This document shows positions 13,020 through 28,342 of a stretch of DNA of 64,000 nt, one piece after another (position 1 is the first letter of the stretch; every line of letters starts with the position of its first letter). The notes beneath the pieces were generated by a model. That model was not told the DNA's origin and did no database searches. It saw only the letters and a list, made by a program, of their open reading frames with translations. The position numbers and the translations under genes are program-made. The DNA is from Paraspadella gotoi (lineage: Eukaryota; Chaetognatha). The stretch is from contig CM119266.1 of NCBI GenBank assembly GCA_051294375.1, positions 22,015,875-22,079,874 of the forward strand. The letters are read 5' to 3'.

Positions 13020-15708
13020 ATCATCCCATTTCTCACTCCCTCGCCCCCATTTTTTCTATTTCTTCGCTTTTCCTCTTTTTCCCCCGGACCGAGTCGAACC
13101 TTTCAAACTGTTCGCCACATCTAACACGTGCGCGCGTACAAATTGAGCGTTCTGCGCTGATATTTCTTCGCTCCCTTGATTCACTCGAATTTTAAAAAAA
13201 CTTCTAAACTGATTACAGTATCATATTATTAATTTCTTGATCATCAACATTCCTTCGATTTAACCGTCAGTTTCAATTTTAACGCATTGCGCGAAATACA
13301 ATCTCGTTTTTTCTGTTCTCTCTCTTTCACAGTTTCCCCCGTGTGTTTGTGTTACTAGGACCTTCCCACCTTTCGTCAAATATTCAAATCGGAACTTTTC
13401 CCCGCTGAGCGGTCATCCTCCTCTTTCTCTCTTTTTTTGGGTTCCGTTGGTCCCCAGACGAAGAGCCAGACACAAACGGACGGTTTTTTTTGTGTGTGTG
13501 TGGGGACCTTTGTGTGTGGGGACCACGAGTCGCCTTTTAGTACCTTTTTTTTCCGTATCCCAGGGAACGAGTGAACATTTGAATGATGTCTTTTCTCTTC
13601 CCGCCCCCCAGCCCCGTCCCCCCCCCCACTGCGAGCCCCGTCACCCCCCCCTCCTGGCTTCCGCAAATCCAATTCTTTTTTTTTTAACAACTTTTTTTGT
13701 CTTTTTCCAAAAAAAAAGGAGAAATGGACGCTCTGACATTTTTTCGGGAAACGAAATCAAAAGTAAACTTTAAAAATTATATATATATGTGCTTTGTACA
13801 GGTTTTTTAAAACAGTTTAAAAATACATATGATTTGTTATGAGTGATATTATACGAAATTAAAATTAAAATTGCTAAATGAGATAATCAAAAATTCCATG
13901 AAAAACGTTTCTATACAACTTTAAAAAAAAATGTAATTCATGTTTCAGTTTTCTTAGTTTTCCGATGAGTTAAAAGGCGTGTGAGCTCAGACTCTCCGCT
14001 CCATTACACAATCGATTCGAATTTTGAAGACTGAAAGATCGTGGAATGAGATTGCAACATTGCACTCTCGCTGTGCAATTGCTCTTTTAGTGTTTTGGGG
14101 GAAAAGAGACACTAGGCAGTTTGCTCGATTGTATTGATCTCACATTATTAATTATTATTAATGAATTAATTTGAAATGTTTTCGAACAGATACAGAGGTT
14201 TGATTTATTAAGACTGGCGTTTTATGGAAATTCGTTAGTAGTTAAAAGCAAAAGCTTTTTAGCATGATCATTGAAGGATTTTTATAACTTCCGGAATATT
14301 TACGGAGCAATAGAATATTAAAATTAAAAACAGTATACTAAATGGAAGAAAAAAATTACTAAGGTAATATTGCTATTTTTTATTTTTTTTATTTTTTAAC
14401 GACAGATTGCCTGCTATTACGAAATATTTATGTATGTTTAAAATTAAACAAATGAAACTGTTGAACCACCAAATTAAGCTAAATTTTAAAATTACATTCT
14501 AATTAAATTAGATTTTATAATTATACTATATAGTTTTTCCTCTCGTTGCATTTTTTTTTTATCGCCTCGTGTCTTCGTCACGTTTCGCTTCGATTTCATC
14601 ATCTCGATCGAATTTCTCCGCCAAAAAAAAATAAAAAATCCAGCTTCTCGCCCGGACTTGCCCGCCCGGCTGTCCGCAAATCCACGGCCCCGTTGATTTC
14701 GGGCGAGCCCTTTTCGGCTTCGCCTCTATTCAAATCTTCGTTGCTCAGTTTGGACCCTGAGCCGGACTCGTCGCGTTTTTTTTTTTTGTTTTTTTTTCGC
14801 TTTTTTATTTTTCGCTTTTCGTCTTCGTTTTATGTCGACGAAGAAAATTTCCTTCACTCGTCACGCGTGGCCGTGGGGAACAAAGTTTAGCGTCTAATCC
14901 GCTCATCCATCGTGTTTTACGTTTTGTTAATTTAAAATTCGATCTAATAATTAATTTATAAATAATTAATTTAATATAATTATTATAATTAATTAACTTT
15001 TTTAATAATTATCAAAGAGCTTTCTCACTTCTGTTTCATTTTTTTTTTAAATTCCTTTCCTTTCCTTTAGTTTTGTTTTGACCTTTTTCTCCTTAAGGAT
15101 TCTCTCTTTGTAGACCGCTCCTTCGTGTAAAAAAATAAAAATAAAACAAACGAAAAAAATCTTCTTTCTCGACGAAACTGCGCAATAGATTTGGTTTCGA
15201 CGTTGCGCAATAAGACTGCAACGCTCTTGCTCAGTTCCATCGAAGTTTCGCTCTGTGAACGTCAATGACGGCGTTGGTGATGCGTCACTATCTGTGACTC
15301 TGAACGGTGAATCATTTGTCTCAGAAACTTCACCGATTTCTCGTCCAGATCCTTATGACCATATATGGAATTTCCTTGAGACATTTTTTCATGACTCAAT
15401 ATTCCGTGCGTTTCATTTTCATCTCGCTTCTTATCTTCCGTTCGTTACAAGTTCTTTTATCTTTAAACATATAATTTGAATATCTCAATGTTGTTTATTT
15501 AACGTTTAATTAGTCCTATGCCTATTGCTGCCTTCAACTCATCCCGAACCTCCATTGATTCGTTTTTCCAAATGTTTTTTTTTCTCTTTTCAATTTTTTT
15601 TAGGCTGATTTGTCTATTTTCCCCACCACCCGAGCGACTGTCGGCGACTGGCTCGAGATTTTTTATTTTTTGACTCAGTGTGGGTGTTAGGTTGTCCATG
15701 AATCATTC

Positions 15709-18700
15709 CGAGGGTCCGAACCATCCACCAGGGTCCACCACCGGTCCACACACCGATTCAACCATCCACCACCCGGTCGACCCACCGATTCAACCATCCA
15801 CCACTCGGTCCACCCACCGATTCAACCATCCCACCACCCGGTCCACCCACCGATTCAACCATCCACCATCCGGTCCACCCACCGATTCAACCATCCACCA
15901 CTCGGTCCACCTCTGATTCAACCATCCACCACCCAGTCCACCCACCGATTCAACTATCCACCACCCAGTCCACACACCGATTCAACCATCCACCACCCAG
16001 TCCACCCCCTGATTCAACATCCACCATTCGGTCCACCCACCGATTCCAACCATCACCACCACCCGCGTCCACCCACCGATTCAACCATCCACCATTCCGG
16101 TCCACCCACCGATTCAACCATCACCACTTGGTCCACCCACTGATTCAACCATCCACCACCGGCCACCCACTGATTCAACCATCCACCACCTGGTCCACCC
16201 ACCGATTCAACCATCCACCACCTGGTCCACCCACCGATTCAACCATCCACCACCCGGTCCACCCACCGATTCAACCATCCACCATCCCGGTCCACCACCG
16301 ATTCAACCATCCACCACCGGCTCCACCCACCGATTCAAACCAATCCACCACCCGGTCACCCACCGATTAACCATCCAACCACCCGGTCCACCACGATTAA
16401 ACCATCCACCACCGGTCCACCACCAATTCAACCATTCACTCCCGGTCCACTCACGATTCAACCATCCACCACCAGGTCCACCCACCCATTCAACCATCCA
16501 CCACCCAGTCCACCCACCGATTCACCATCCACCACCCGTCAACACCCCAATTCAACCATCCACCACCCGGTCCACCCACCGATTCAACCATCACCATCCA
16601 GTCCACCCTCCGATTCAACCATCCACCATCGGTTCACCCACTGATTCAACCATCCACCACCGGTCCACCACCGATTCAACCATCCACCACCCGCTCCACC
16701 CACCGATTCAACCATCCACCACCTGGTCCACCCACCAATTCAACCATCCACCTCCTGGTCCACTCACCGATTCAACATCCACCACCCGGTCCACTCACCG
16801 ATTCAACCATCCACCACCTGGTCCACCCACCCATTCAACCATCAACCACCCGGTCTACCCACTGATTCAACCATCCACCACTCGGTCCACCCACTGATTA
16901 AACTATCCACCACCCGGTCCACCCACCGATTCAACCATCACACCACCGCGTCACACCCAATTCAACCATCCACCACCGGTCCACCCACCGATTCAACATC
17001 CACCACACCAGTCCACCCACCGATTCAACCATCCACCACTCGGTCCACCCACTGATTCAACCATCCACCACCCGGTCCACTCACACGATTCAACCATCCA
17101 CCACCCGGTCCACTCTCCGTTTCACCCATCCACCACCCGGTCCACCCACCAATTCAACCATCCACCACCCAGTCCACCCACCGATTCAACCATCCACGAC
17201 CCGGTCCACCCACCGATTCAACCATCCACCACCCAGTCCACTCACCGATTCAACCATCCACCACCTGGTCCACCCACCAATTCAACCATCCACCATCCGG
17301 TCCACACCCACCGATTCAACCATCCACCACCTGGTCCACCCACCGATTCAAGCCATCCACCACCGGTCCGCCCACCGATTCAACCATCCACCACCCAGTC
17401 CACCCACCGATTCAACCATCCACCACCCAGTCCACCCACCGATTCAACCATCACCCACCGGTCCACCCCACCGATCAACCATCCACCATCCGGTCCACCC
17501 ACCGATTCAACCATCCACACCCGGTCCAACCCACCGATTCAACCATCCACCACCCGGTTCACCCACCGATTCAACCATCCACCACCCGGTCCACCCACCG
17601 ATTAAACCATCCACCACCCGGTCCACCCACCAATTCAACCATTCACTTCCCGGTCCACTCACCGATTCAACCATCCACCACCCGGTCCACCCACCCATTC
17701 AACCATCCACCACCCAGTCCACCCACCGATTCAACCATCCACCACCCGGTCAACACCCCAATTCAACCATCCACCACCCGGTCCATTCCACCGATTCAAC
17801 CATCCACCATCCAGTCCACCCTCCGATTCAACCATCCACCATTCGGTCCACCCACTGATTCAACCATCCACCACCTGCGTCCACTCACCGATTCAACCAT
17901 CCACCACCCGCCTCCACCCACCGATTCAACCATCCACCACCTGGTCCACCCACCAATTCAACCATCCACCTCCCGTCCACTCACCGATTCAACCATCCAC
18001 CACCCAGTCCACTCACCGATTCAACCATCCACTCCTGGTCCACCCACCGATTCAACCATCAACCACCCGGTCTACCCACTGATTCAACCATCCACCACTC
18101 GGTCCACCCACTGATTAAACTATCCACCACCCGGTCCACCCACTGATTCAACCATCCACCACCCAGTCCACCCACCGATTCAACCATCCACCACCCGGTC
18201 CACCCACCGATTCAACCATCCACCACCCAGTCCACCCACCGATTCAACCATCCACCACTCGTCCACCCACTGATTCAACCATCCACCACCGGTCCACTCA
18301 CCGATTCAACCATCCACCACCCGGTCCACTCACCGATTCACCATCCACCACCCGGTCCACCCACCAATTCAACCATCCCACCACCCAGTCCACCCACCGA
18401 TTCAAACCATCCACCACCCGGTCCACCCACCGATTCAACCATCCACCACCCGGTCCACCCACGATTCAACCATCCACCACCCGCGTCCACCCACCGATTC
18501 AACCATTCCACACACGGTCCACCCACCGATTCAACCATCCACCACCTGGTCCACCCACCGATTCAAGCAATCCACCACCCGGTCCACCCACCGATTCAAC
18601 CATCCACCACCCGGTCCACCCACCGATTCAACCATCCACCACCCAGTCCACCCACCGATTCAACCATCCACCACCTTGTCCACCCACCGATTCAACCATC

Positions 18701-19005
18701 CACCACCCGGTCCACCCACCGATTCAAAGCATCCACCACCCGGTCCACCCACCGATTCAACCATCCACCACCCGGTCCACCCACCGATTCAACCATCCAC
18801 CACCCAGTCCACCCACGATTCAACCATCCACCACCTTGTCACCCACCAATTCAACCATCCACCACCCGGTTCCACCCACCGATTCAACCATCCACCCATC
18901 CGGTCCACCCTCGATTCAACCATCCACCATCCGGTCCACCCACCGATTCATCCATCCACCACCCGCGTCCACCCACCGATTCAACCATCCACCCTCCACT
19001 CTCCT
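15709..19005. repeat. 32-bp minisatellite array, about 100 units
   Basis: The unit is close to CCACCGATTCAACCATCCAC followed by CACCCGGTCCAC, 32 bp in total, repeated for 3.3 kb. The C/A-rich strand is uniform and there is no inversion. Variants (ACCAATTCA, CTGATTAAACTATCC, GGTCTACCC) recur in the same order about 1,217 bp apart (near 16,410-17,060 and 17,620-18,260), so about 38 units were duplicated as a block. Thirty-two is not a multiple of three, and the ORFs through the array exist only where indels shift the phase, so it is not coding. Frequent single-base indels suggest weakly polished long-read sequence. Confidence 0.97.
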
Positions 19006-22013
<3,008 letters not shown>

Positions 22014-22015
<2 letters not shown>

Positions 22016-22265
22016 AATGTCATCTCCCAAAATCCTCCGGCCGCCGCGGGGCGGCTCTAGTGCGGGCCCCAGGGGGGCAAAGAAACCTATTCCCAGGGGA
22101 GCAGCAAAAATGGTCATTGAGGGGGCGCCCCTAATAGACCCCAAAAGTTTGCGCCCAGGGGAACCGCCCCTGGGGCGGGCCCCGCTGGGCCAAAAAGTCT
22201 GCGGCGCTCGGGGGTAGACCCCTTGGGGAAAAAAAAAGTGCTGCCGCCAGGGGCGGAGTTAAGGC
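22014..22265. repeat. GC-rich palindrome island A
   Basis: A 250-bp block of very high GC in AT-rich surroundings, starting directly after a (CT)n tract. It contains at least four CCAGGGG cores and one reverse copy, and several self-complementary stretches such as GGGGCGCCCC and CCCCTGGGGCGGGCCCC. A second block of the same style lies at 23,701-23,985. It is open in the plus frame (22,017-22,217), but the product is Pro/Gly/Arg-rich and unconvincing. Confidence 0.75.
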
Positions 22266-23089
22266 AGAGAGGCAAGAAAGTTTAGATAAGGAAAATATAC
22301 TTTTCTGACAATGTTATTGATCTGAGAATTATCTCTCCCTGTCTGTTACCTCTTCTTTTCTCTCTTTCTCTACATCACTTTATCTGCTATCTCTCTCTCT
22401 TTCTCTTTCTCTCCTCTCTCTTTTTTTCTATCGCTGTTTCTTATTTCTGCTTTCTTTCTTTTTCTTTCCTCTCTCTATCTTTTCTCTCTCTCTAATCTTT
22501 CAGACTTGTTTATGTAACTAAAAAAAATAAACCATTTTTTTTCAATTATTGTTAATGTGAAATATTTTTTTTTCATTTAAAGATTTGTAATTAATAATAA
22601 TTGTCAGTTGTAGACTTTGGCTCAGATGAACTCAACGTTGTTGAGGAAAGGCTGATGGTTTGAGAGAGAAAGTGAGCAAAAACTTTTATATGCTAGCTCA
22701 GTCACACACTTTTCTACCACTAAACAAAGATTTTATCCAATCCATAATATCTAATGCATGGAATAATTTGCAGTTTAATGTTAATGTGGGGACGGACTTA
22801 AAGACTGCATATTAATAATATTAATTAATTAATTAATTAATTTTTTTTATAAGTGAATTAAAAAAATAAAACGCATCACTATTTATTCTACTATTTAAAA
22901 TTTCATAATGAATTAAAATAAAATTTTGTGTGTAGAGAACAAGTAATGCAAGTGGAAGTGAGTTTTAATAGAAAAAACAAAAGTAAGCATTTACTTGAAT
23001 TTTATTAAAAAAATTTTCTCACTCTTTCTCTCTCTTTCTATTTTTTTTACAGATGAAATTATAATAATTAAGCTAATTGTTAGAGTTTG
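22266..23089. other. AT-rich spacer between GC islands
   Basis: CT-rich then strongly AT-rich sequence with a short (ATTA)n run near 22,825-22,842. No gene is seen. Confidence 0.6.
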
Positions 23090-23525
23090 ATTGATGACCA
23101 AATTACCCGCCAGTTGACCAAATGATGCAACGTTGACCAAATTATGAGCAGTTGACCAAATTATGAAAGTTTACCGATTATCAAAAGTTTTACCAAATTC
23201 TAAAAGTTGACCAAATGTATATCAGTGACCAAGATTATGTCAGTTGCGGCAAATTATGAATAGTTGACCGAAATTTATGAAGGTCAACAAATTATGCAAG
23301 TTGAACTAAATTTATAACAAAATTTATCTAAATTATCCAGTTGACCAAATAGTTAAAATTTGACACAAATTATGAAAGTTGGACCAAAGATTATAAAAGT
23401 TTACCCAATTTGAAAGTTTTTACCAAATTACTAAAAGTTGACGCAAGATTATATCAGTTGTCCAAATTAATTCAGTTGACTCAAATTATGTCATTTGACT
23501 AAATATGCAAGTTGACCAATTATTG
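23090..23525. repeat. Degenerate 19-bp tandem array
   Basis: About 22 noisy copies of AGTTGACCAAATTATGAA, with many 1-2 base indels. A block with the order AAAGTTTACC, AGTTTTACCAAATT, CTAAAAGTTGAC, ATATCAGT occurs twice (near 23,165 and 23,395), so a higher-order duplication is present here too. Confidence 0.85.
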
Positions 23526-23700
23526 CATATTTGGTATTGGGCCGCAGCTATTGGTTCATTATTGATTATTGAAGTGAAAGATATTATTTTTATTTTTATA
23601 AGTTTATTTTTAAATAAAAGATGAAAAAGAAAAGATGATAGAGAAAGAGAGAAAGAGAGCTGAGAGAGAGAGAGAGAGCAAATAGGAGGGAGAGAGAGAG

Positions 23701-23985
23701 CCGTTCCAGGGGCAGGCCAAATTTCATCCGCCCTGGGGGGTGGCCCCCCAGGGGGAAAGGTTTTTCTAGCGCCCTCCCCGAATTGGGCGGGATTCCCCTG
23801 GAGGCTGGCGCCTGTTGCGGGGCCCAGAAAAAAGGGAAGGACTCACAGGAGGCGCCAGGGCCGCCTCCCGACCCAGTAAGGATTTGCTTGCCCCGCTCGG
23901 GGCTTCCCGCCCCGCGGGGCCACCCCGCAGAGCGGGCCCGTGCCCTAGCGAGCGCCGCCGCGGGGGGGGGAGGGCGAGTTCTGAA
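23701..23985. repeat. GC-rich palindrome island B
   Basis: A second GC-rich block resembling island A, this time directly after a (GA)n tract (about 23,640-23,700). It contains CCAGGGG twice, CCCCTGG once and palindromes such as GGTGGCCCCCCAGGGGG and CCCCGCGGGGCC, and ends in CGCCGCCGCGGGG, which matches the CGGCCGCCGCGGGG near the start of island A. Confidence 0.75.
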
Positions 23986-24329
23986 GGAATAGACGATTAT
24001 CTCTGACTCGTCTCGGTCTTCTCCCTGACTCTCTCGTCTCTCTCTCTCTTCTTTATGCTTATATCTGCCGGCTTGACGTTCATGTCCTGGAAGGCGGCCG
24101 CCGCCTCCGACGTTACTGCTGGCGACGTTACTGCTGCAGGCGTGACTGCGCCCCGTGACGTCATCTATCCCGTGTCGTCTTCTCGACGTTGGCCCCTCTC
24201 CTCCTCCTCCTCTTCCTCCTCTTCATCCTTCTCTTCCTCTCGTTCGAATCCAGAAAAGTCGGCTCCCGTCGTAGAAATCGTCAGTCACGAGGTTTCGTTT
24301 TGTACTCGACGGATCTCGGAGGAGAGCAC

Positions 24330-24372
<43 letters not shown>

Positions 24373-25342
24373 GAAATTTTCTCTCATTCTCTTCTTCACA
24401 GTCGAGGTGATGGTGATCACCCGCCTTTGGATGAAATTTTGTCCTTTAGTTCACAGAAACCCACCGAATTTTTCCTATTATTTTGTTTTAATTCGATTTT
24501 TACATCTTTATTTTATGAAATTGATACAATCATATATATTTTAATTCTTTTCATTTATCTTATTTGCTTTTTTTTTCTAATAATTTTCTCTTTTTTCCTC
24601 ACAAAAATTATCGCGTTTTTTGAAATCTAATTTAGATCAAATCAACCTACATTTTTTTTCTTTTTTTTTCCAACTCAAAAAAATGATTAGTGGAGAAATA
24701 AAACGACGAAATTCCAACGCACCCAACCTGAAAAATAAAAAAAATTTAAAAAAAAAGGAAAAAAAAAATTACGGGTGTGGGTAATCAAAGCGAACCGCCC
24801 TTTAACTCCGCGCGCCTTTCCGCTGTTGGCGACCAAATTAAAGCGAAAAGTACAAGTTGAACAACCCGAAAAAAGATTTCACTCACTCCCCCTCCGCCTC
24901 ACACACACAAAAAGAGAGAGAGAAAAAAATCGGGATCGTAAAAGCGAAGGTAAGAGTTTATCCCTCCTCCCGTCTGGTTTTTATGTTCTTTAGTCTGGGA
25001 TTGAGAGTGGATTTTTTTTTTTACTTCCTTGGCTGCCTTTCTTTTTAGCTGCTTTACAACTTTGCCCTTTTCTCGTTTCCTCTTTTGTTTCGTGATAATT
25101 TATGAGTATAAATCTTTTAGTTATAATTGTCATGATCACGATGATTTTCTCAAGTTTTTCGCTCATTCCGACCCTTCTTTTCGGTTTACTAGTTCTTACG
25201 CCGCCGCTGGCAACCTTTATTTTCATTCTTTGGTGGTGGGCTTTTTTTCTCCACGCGTCCGAGTTTCGAGTTCCGACCTAACGGACTTTGAACTCGGACA
25301 CGATATCCACAGTTTTCCTTTAGCCAGTGTCGTCGTCGTCGT
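23986..25342. other. Region without a recognised gene
   Basis: CT-rich and AT-rich sequence with (CT)n at 24,333-24,368. The CpG-rich part at 24,060-24,200 holds a perfect palindromic CRE sequence TGACGTCA at 24,156-24,163. The 191-residue plus ORF at 24,055-24,630 is mostly Ser/Leu from repeats and I do not support it as a gene. Confidence 0.5.
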
Positions 25343-25596
25343 NNNNNNNNNNNNNNNNNNNNNNNNNNNNNNNNNNNNNNNNNNNNNNNNNNNNNNNNNN
25401 NNNNNNNNNNNNNNNNNNNNNNNNNNNNNNNNNNNNNNNNNNNNNNNNNNNNNNNNNNNNNNNNNNNNNNNNNNNNNNNNNNNNNNNNNNNNNNNNNNNN
25501 NNNNNNNNNNNNNNNNNNNNNNNNNNNNNNNNNNNNNNNNNNNNNNNNNNNNNNNNNNNNNNNNNNNNNNNNNNNNNNNNNNNNNNNNNNNNNNNN
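25343..25596. other. Assembly gap (254 N) next to (GTC)n
   Basis: The left flank ends in GTCGTCGTCGT and the right flank begins GTCGTC, so the gap sits in a trinucleotide repeat. Confidence 0.99.
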
Positions 25597-25738
25597 GTCG
25601 TCCTTCGTTCGTTTCGTCTCTTTTCGTTCGTCGTTACGGTAAAAAAAAAAAATGGACTCATTGACTTTTCTTTTTCGATTCCATGGAAAAGAGGAGGGAA
25701 TTCGGTTTTTTCCGTTGGAAACGCGAGATTTGACTCAC

Positions 25739-25886
25739 CTCTCTTAATATCAACCGAACCTTCTTGTCTCTCAGGTTTGCACCGCCTCGGGTCCGACGCC
25801 ACTTCGATTTTTGCGACAAATGAAACACCTTCCCAGCCAACTTTGGGGTTTTGTGAACCAGTGTGCTGGCCATTCTTGGAAGCCAT
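25739..25886 (-). CDS. Candidate 5' coding exon of an unrecognised gene
   Basis: On the minus strand an acceptor (TTTTGCAG) lies 5 bp before an ATG (25,886-25,884). The exon then runs 49 codons to a strong donor (GAGAG|GTGAGTC). The encoded start is MASKNGQHTGSQNPKVGWEG, followed by a stretch reading SFVAKIEVASDPR. A Gly-Val-x-Phe-x-Ala-Lys string of this kind is typical of the first strand of phosphotyrosine-binding (PTB/PID) domains, but the piece is too short to be sure. The next downstream exon would lie at or beyond the gap at 25,343-25,596. Support is the splice-signal pair plus a balanced amino-acid composition; homology is a guess. Confidence 0.35.
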
Positions 25887-27401
25887 ACTGGCCTGCAAAA
25901 TTCCAAATCAAAACGGGAGGCAATCGTCGAGCTTCGGAACTTCGACCTACGATCAAAACGCCTCGCCTAAATCCGCGCTCGATTCTATGAGTATTATTTT
26001 GAAATGTTTCTTTTATATATATAAATTATAACATCGTATCACATATTAATATTTTAAAATGTTATAATCCCCTACGATTTGTCCTTATAAATTTATATCC
26101 GCCTCAAACTTTTGTGAAATCCTTTTCGCGTCCTTTAATTCCGTTTCCCCGCGTCGTCGTCGCAATAGTCGTCGTCGTCGTTTCGTCTTCATTCGCCATC
26201 TCTCTCCTTCTAAGATGCTCTTCTCTTTATGAAGGAGATTTGACGGGTATCGGGTTTCCACTGATTTCACCTTTCACCTACTCTAATTCGCATCCCCGCC
26301 CCCCTTTCTCGCCCCCCACCCCTACCTTTTTTCTCGCTCGAGCGTCGAAAAAAGGTGAGGATCGAGGTCGCCGTGCGAGATGATTTCCCGCCCTCGTCCT
26401 AGAGTCCGCTTCTTCTCTGGATCCTGCCTATTTTTTTTTTTGTTTTTTTTTTTGTTTTTTGTTTTTAAGTTAATCTTTCTGTTTATAAACTTTTTAAAGC
26501 TGAAATTTCTTTCGACCAAGCCAAGATTCACGATCCAAAAGCAGCGTGTGAACTTTCTAAAAAAAAAAGAAGAAAGAAAACCGTCGAAATCATAACAAAT
26601 TTCATGGACGTGGAGTCGAAATAAAACTCCCGACGTTGTTTTATTAAAGATCCCCACACTTAAACGCCATCATCGGCTCACCCGCCCCAGCGGCCCACAA
26701 CTCTGGTCCACCACGAACCCAAATCGTCCTCGGCGAAAGGTTAAAAGCTCAAACTTCTTCGCGTTTTACGGTCGAAAGCCATAGAACCGCAAATCCAAAG
26801 ATGTTTTGTTTTGTTTTTCTGTTTTGTTTTCGTGGATCCTCGGCCGTGGATCCTCTGGCCTCCTGTAGAGAGATTTCACGATTCAACTGTTTGTCTAAAA
26901 GATTTCGTTGTGGAAACAAAGTTTTCTAACTCCGGTTATGTTTGTACGTTATAAACAGTCGCTCGAGTTTTGAACAATTATAAATATTATCGGGAGAGCC
27001 GGTCGCGATCTTTGTCGATGACGTCAAAGATTATTACCGAAAAACACGTAAGACCTCTTAGTGTCAACGTAAAACTACCAATTCCAGTTTCATAAGTAAG
27101 TGTGAAAATATATGTGACAGAAGGAAAAACAGTAATGAAGTAATAAAGAGATAGAAAGACTTTGGAATGACAAAGGGGATTAAATAACACGGCCTCCTTA
27201 AGAAAATTTAAGTACGACACAAAATATAAATTCCCCGTTTAAACCCGTTTCGAAATGACCCGAATTTTCGAGAGCAGTCTCCGGGTCGGGCACACCCACC
27301 CGGTTCCACCTCTTTTTATTATTTCTCGCGACCAGGTCGGCTCGGATCAGATTCTCTTCTCACTTACTCATGCGGCTAAATTAAGCGGCGTTCCCACGTT
27401 T

Positions 27402-27436
<35 letters not shown>

Positions 27437-27579
27437 CACCGCTGCCCAACCTATTTTTTTTTTCTTATTAATTCGCCGGTAATATATCGAGGCTGAACAA
27501 GTATTCCCTTCTTCGATCTCTGATTACAATTGGTTCCGCCTAATCGCTAGGAAGGAATGCTAGAGAGAGAGAGAGAGAG

Positions 27580-27589
27580 NNNNNNNNNN
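27580..27589. other. Ten-N gap inside (GA)n
   Basis: A placeholder-length gap with GA repeats on both sides. Confidence 0.99.
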
Positions 27590-28291
27590 AGAGAGAGAGA
27601 GAGACTATCCTTGAAAATAAAAATTGTGTGGGTGGGTTTGATTCTTACCCGCGTTCGACTCCGCCCACTGGGCCATTCCCCCAGTGAAGCGGCACATCAA
27701 GGTCGGCTCGACAAAAAAAAAAAGCTACAACAAAAAACTAGTGAAAATTCTCGTTGTCCTCCCCCCCCTTTTTTATTTTTCCCGAAGTGAAAGAAACGGG
27801 TTTTTCCCTTTCTTTCCCGCGGATAACTGACCGGGCGACCCTTCGGTTGAACTCGGGTCAACCCGTTCCGCCCGTTGCCCTCTTTTCATTGTCTTCGGAG
27901 TGAGAGAGAGAGACCGAGAATATTATTGGATATTTTACCCTTGACTAAATCTAAGAGCGATTTTCTGAGCAGACATTGAAAAAGACTTTAGTCCTTACGA
28001 TATGATAACCTGAATTATTTAATGTTGACCTCGTCATTTCCAATGCCGCAGGTTCTCACTCCACTTTTACAGCCCCATCCGGCACCCTTCTCGGCACACA
28101 CACACTCGGAAACCCTCCCTCTCGGCACCGGAATCAAAAAGAGATAAAACCAAGAATCTCTGACTTTTTTTTTTTTTGAGTTGTCGTGCGCTGGAAGAGT
28201 TGGGGGCGACGGAGGCGGCGGAGTAAGCGACGGAAAATTTTGTCCCTCCGGGAAAAAGATTTTCTGTTTTCTTTTTCTATCTATTTCTTCC

Positions 28292-28342
<51 letters not shown>

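Noticed and set aside
24055-24630. 191-residue ORF
   Set aside because: Ser/Leu runs from CTC and CT repeats, AT-rich hydrophobic tail, no splice sites.
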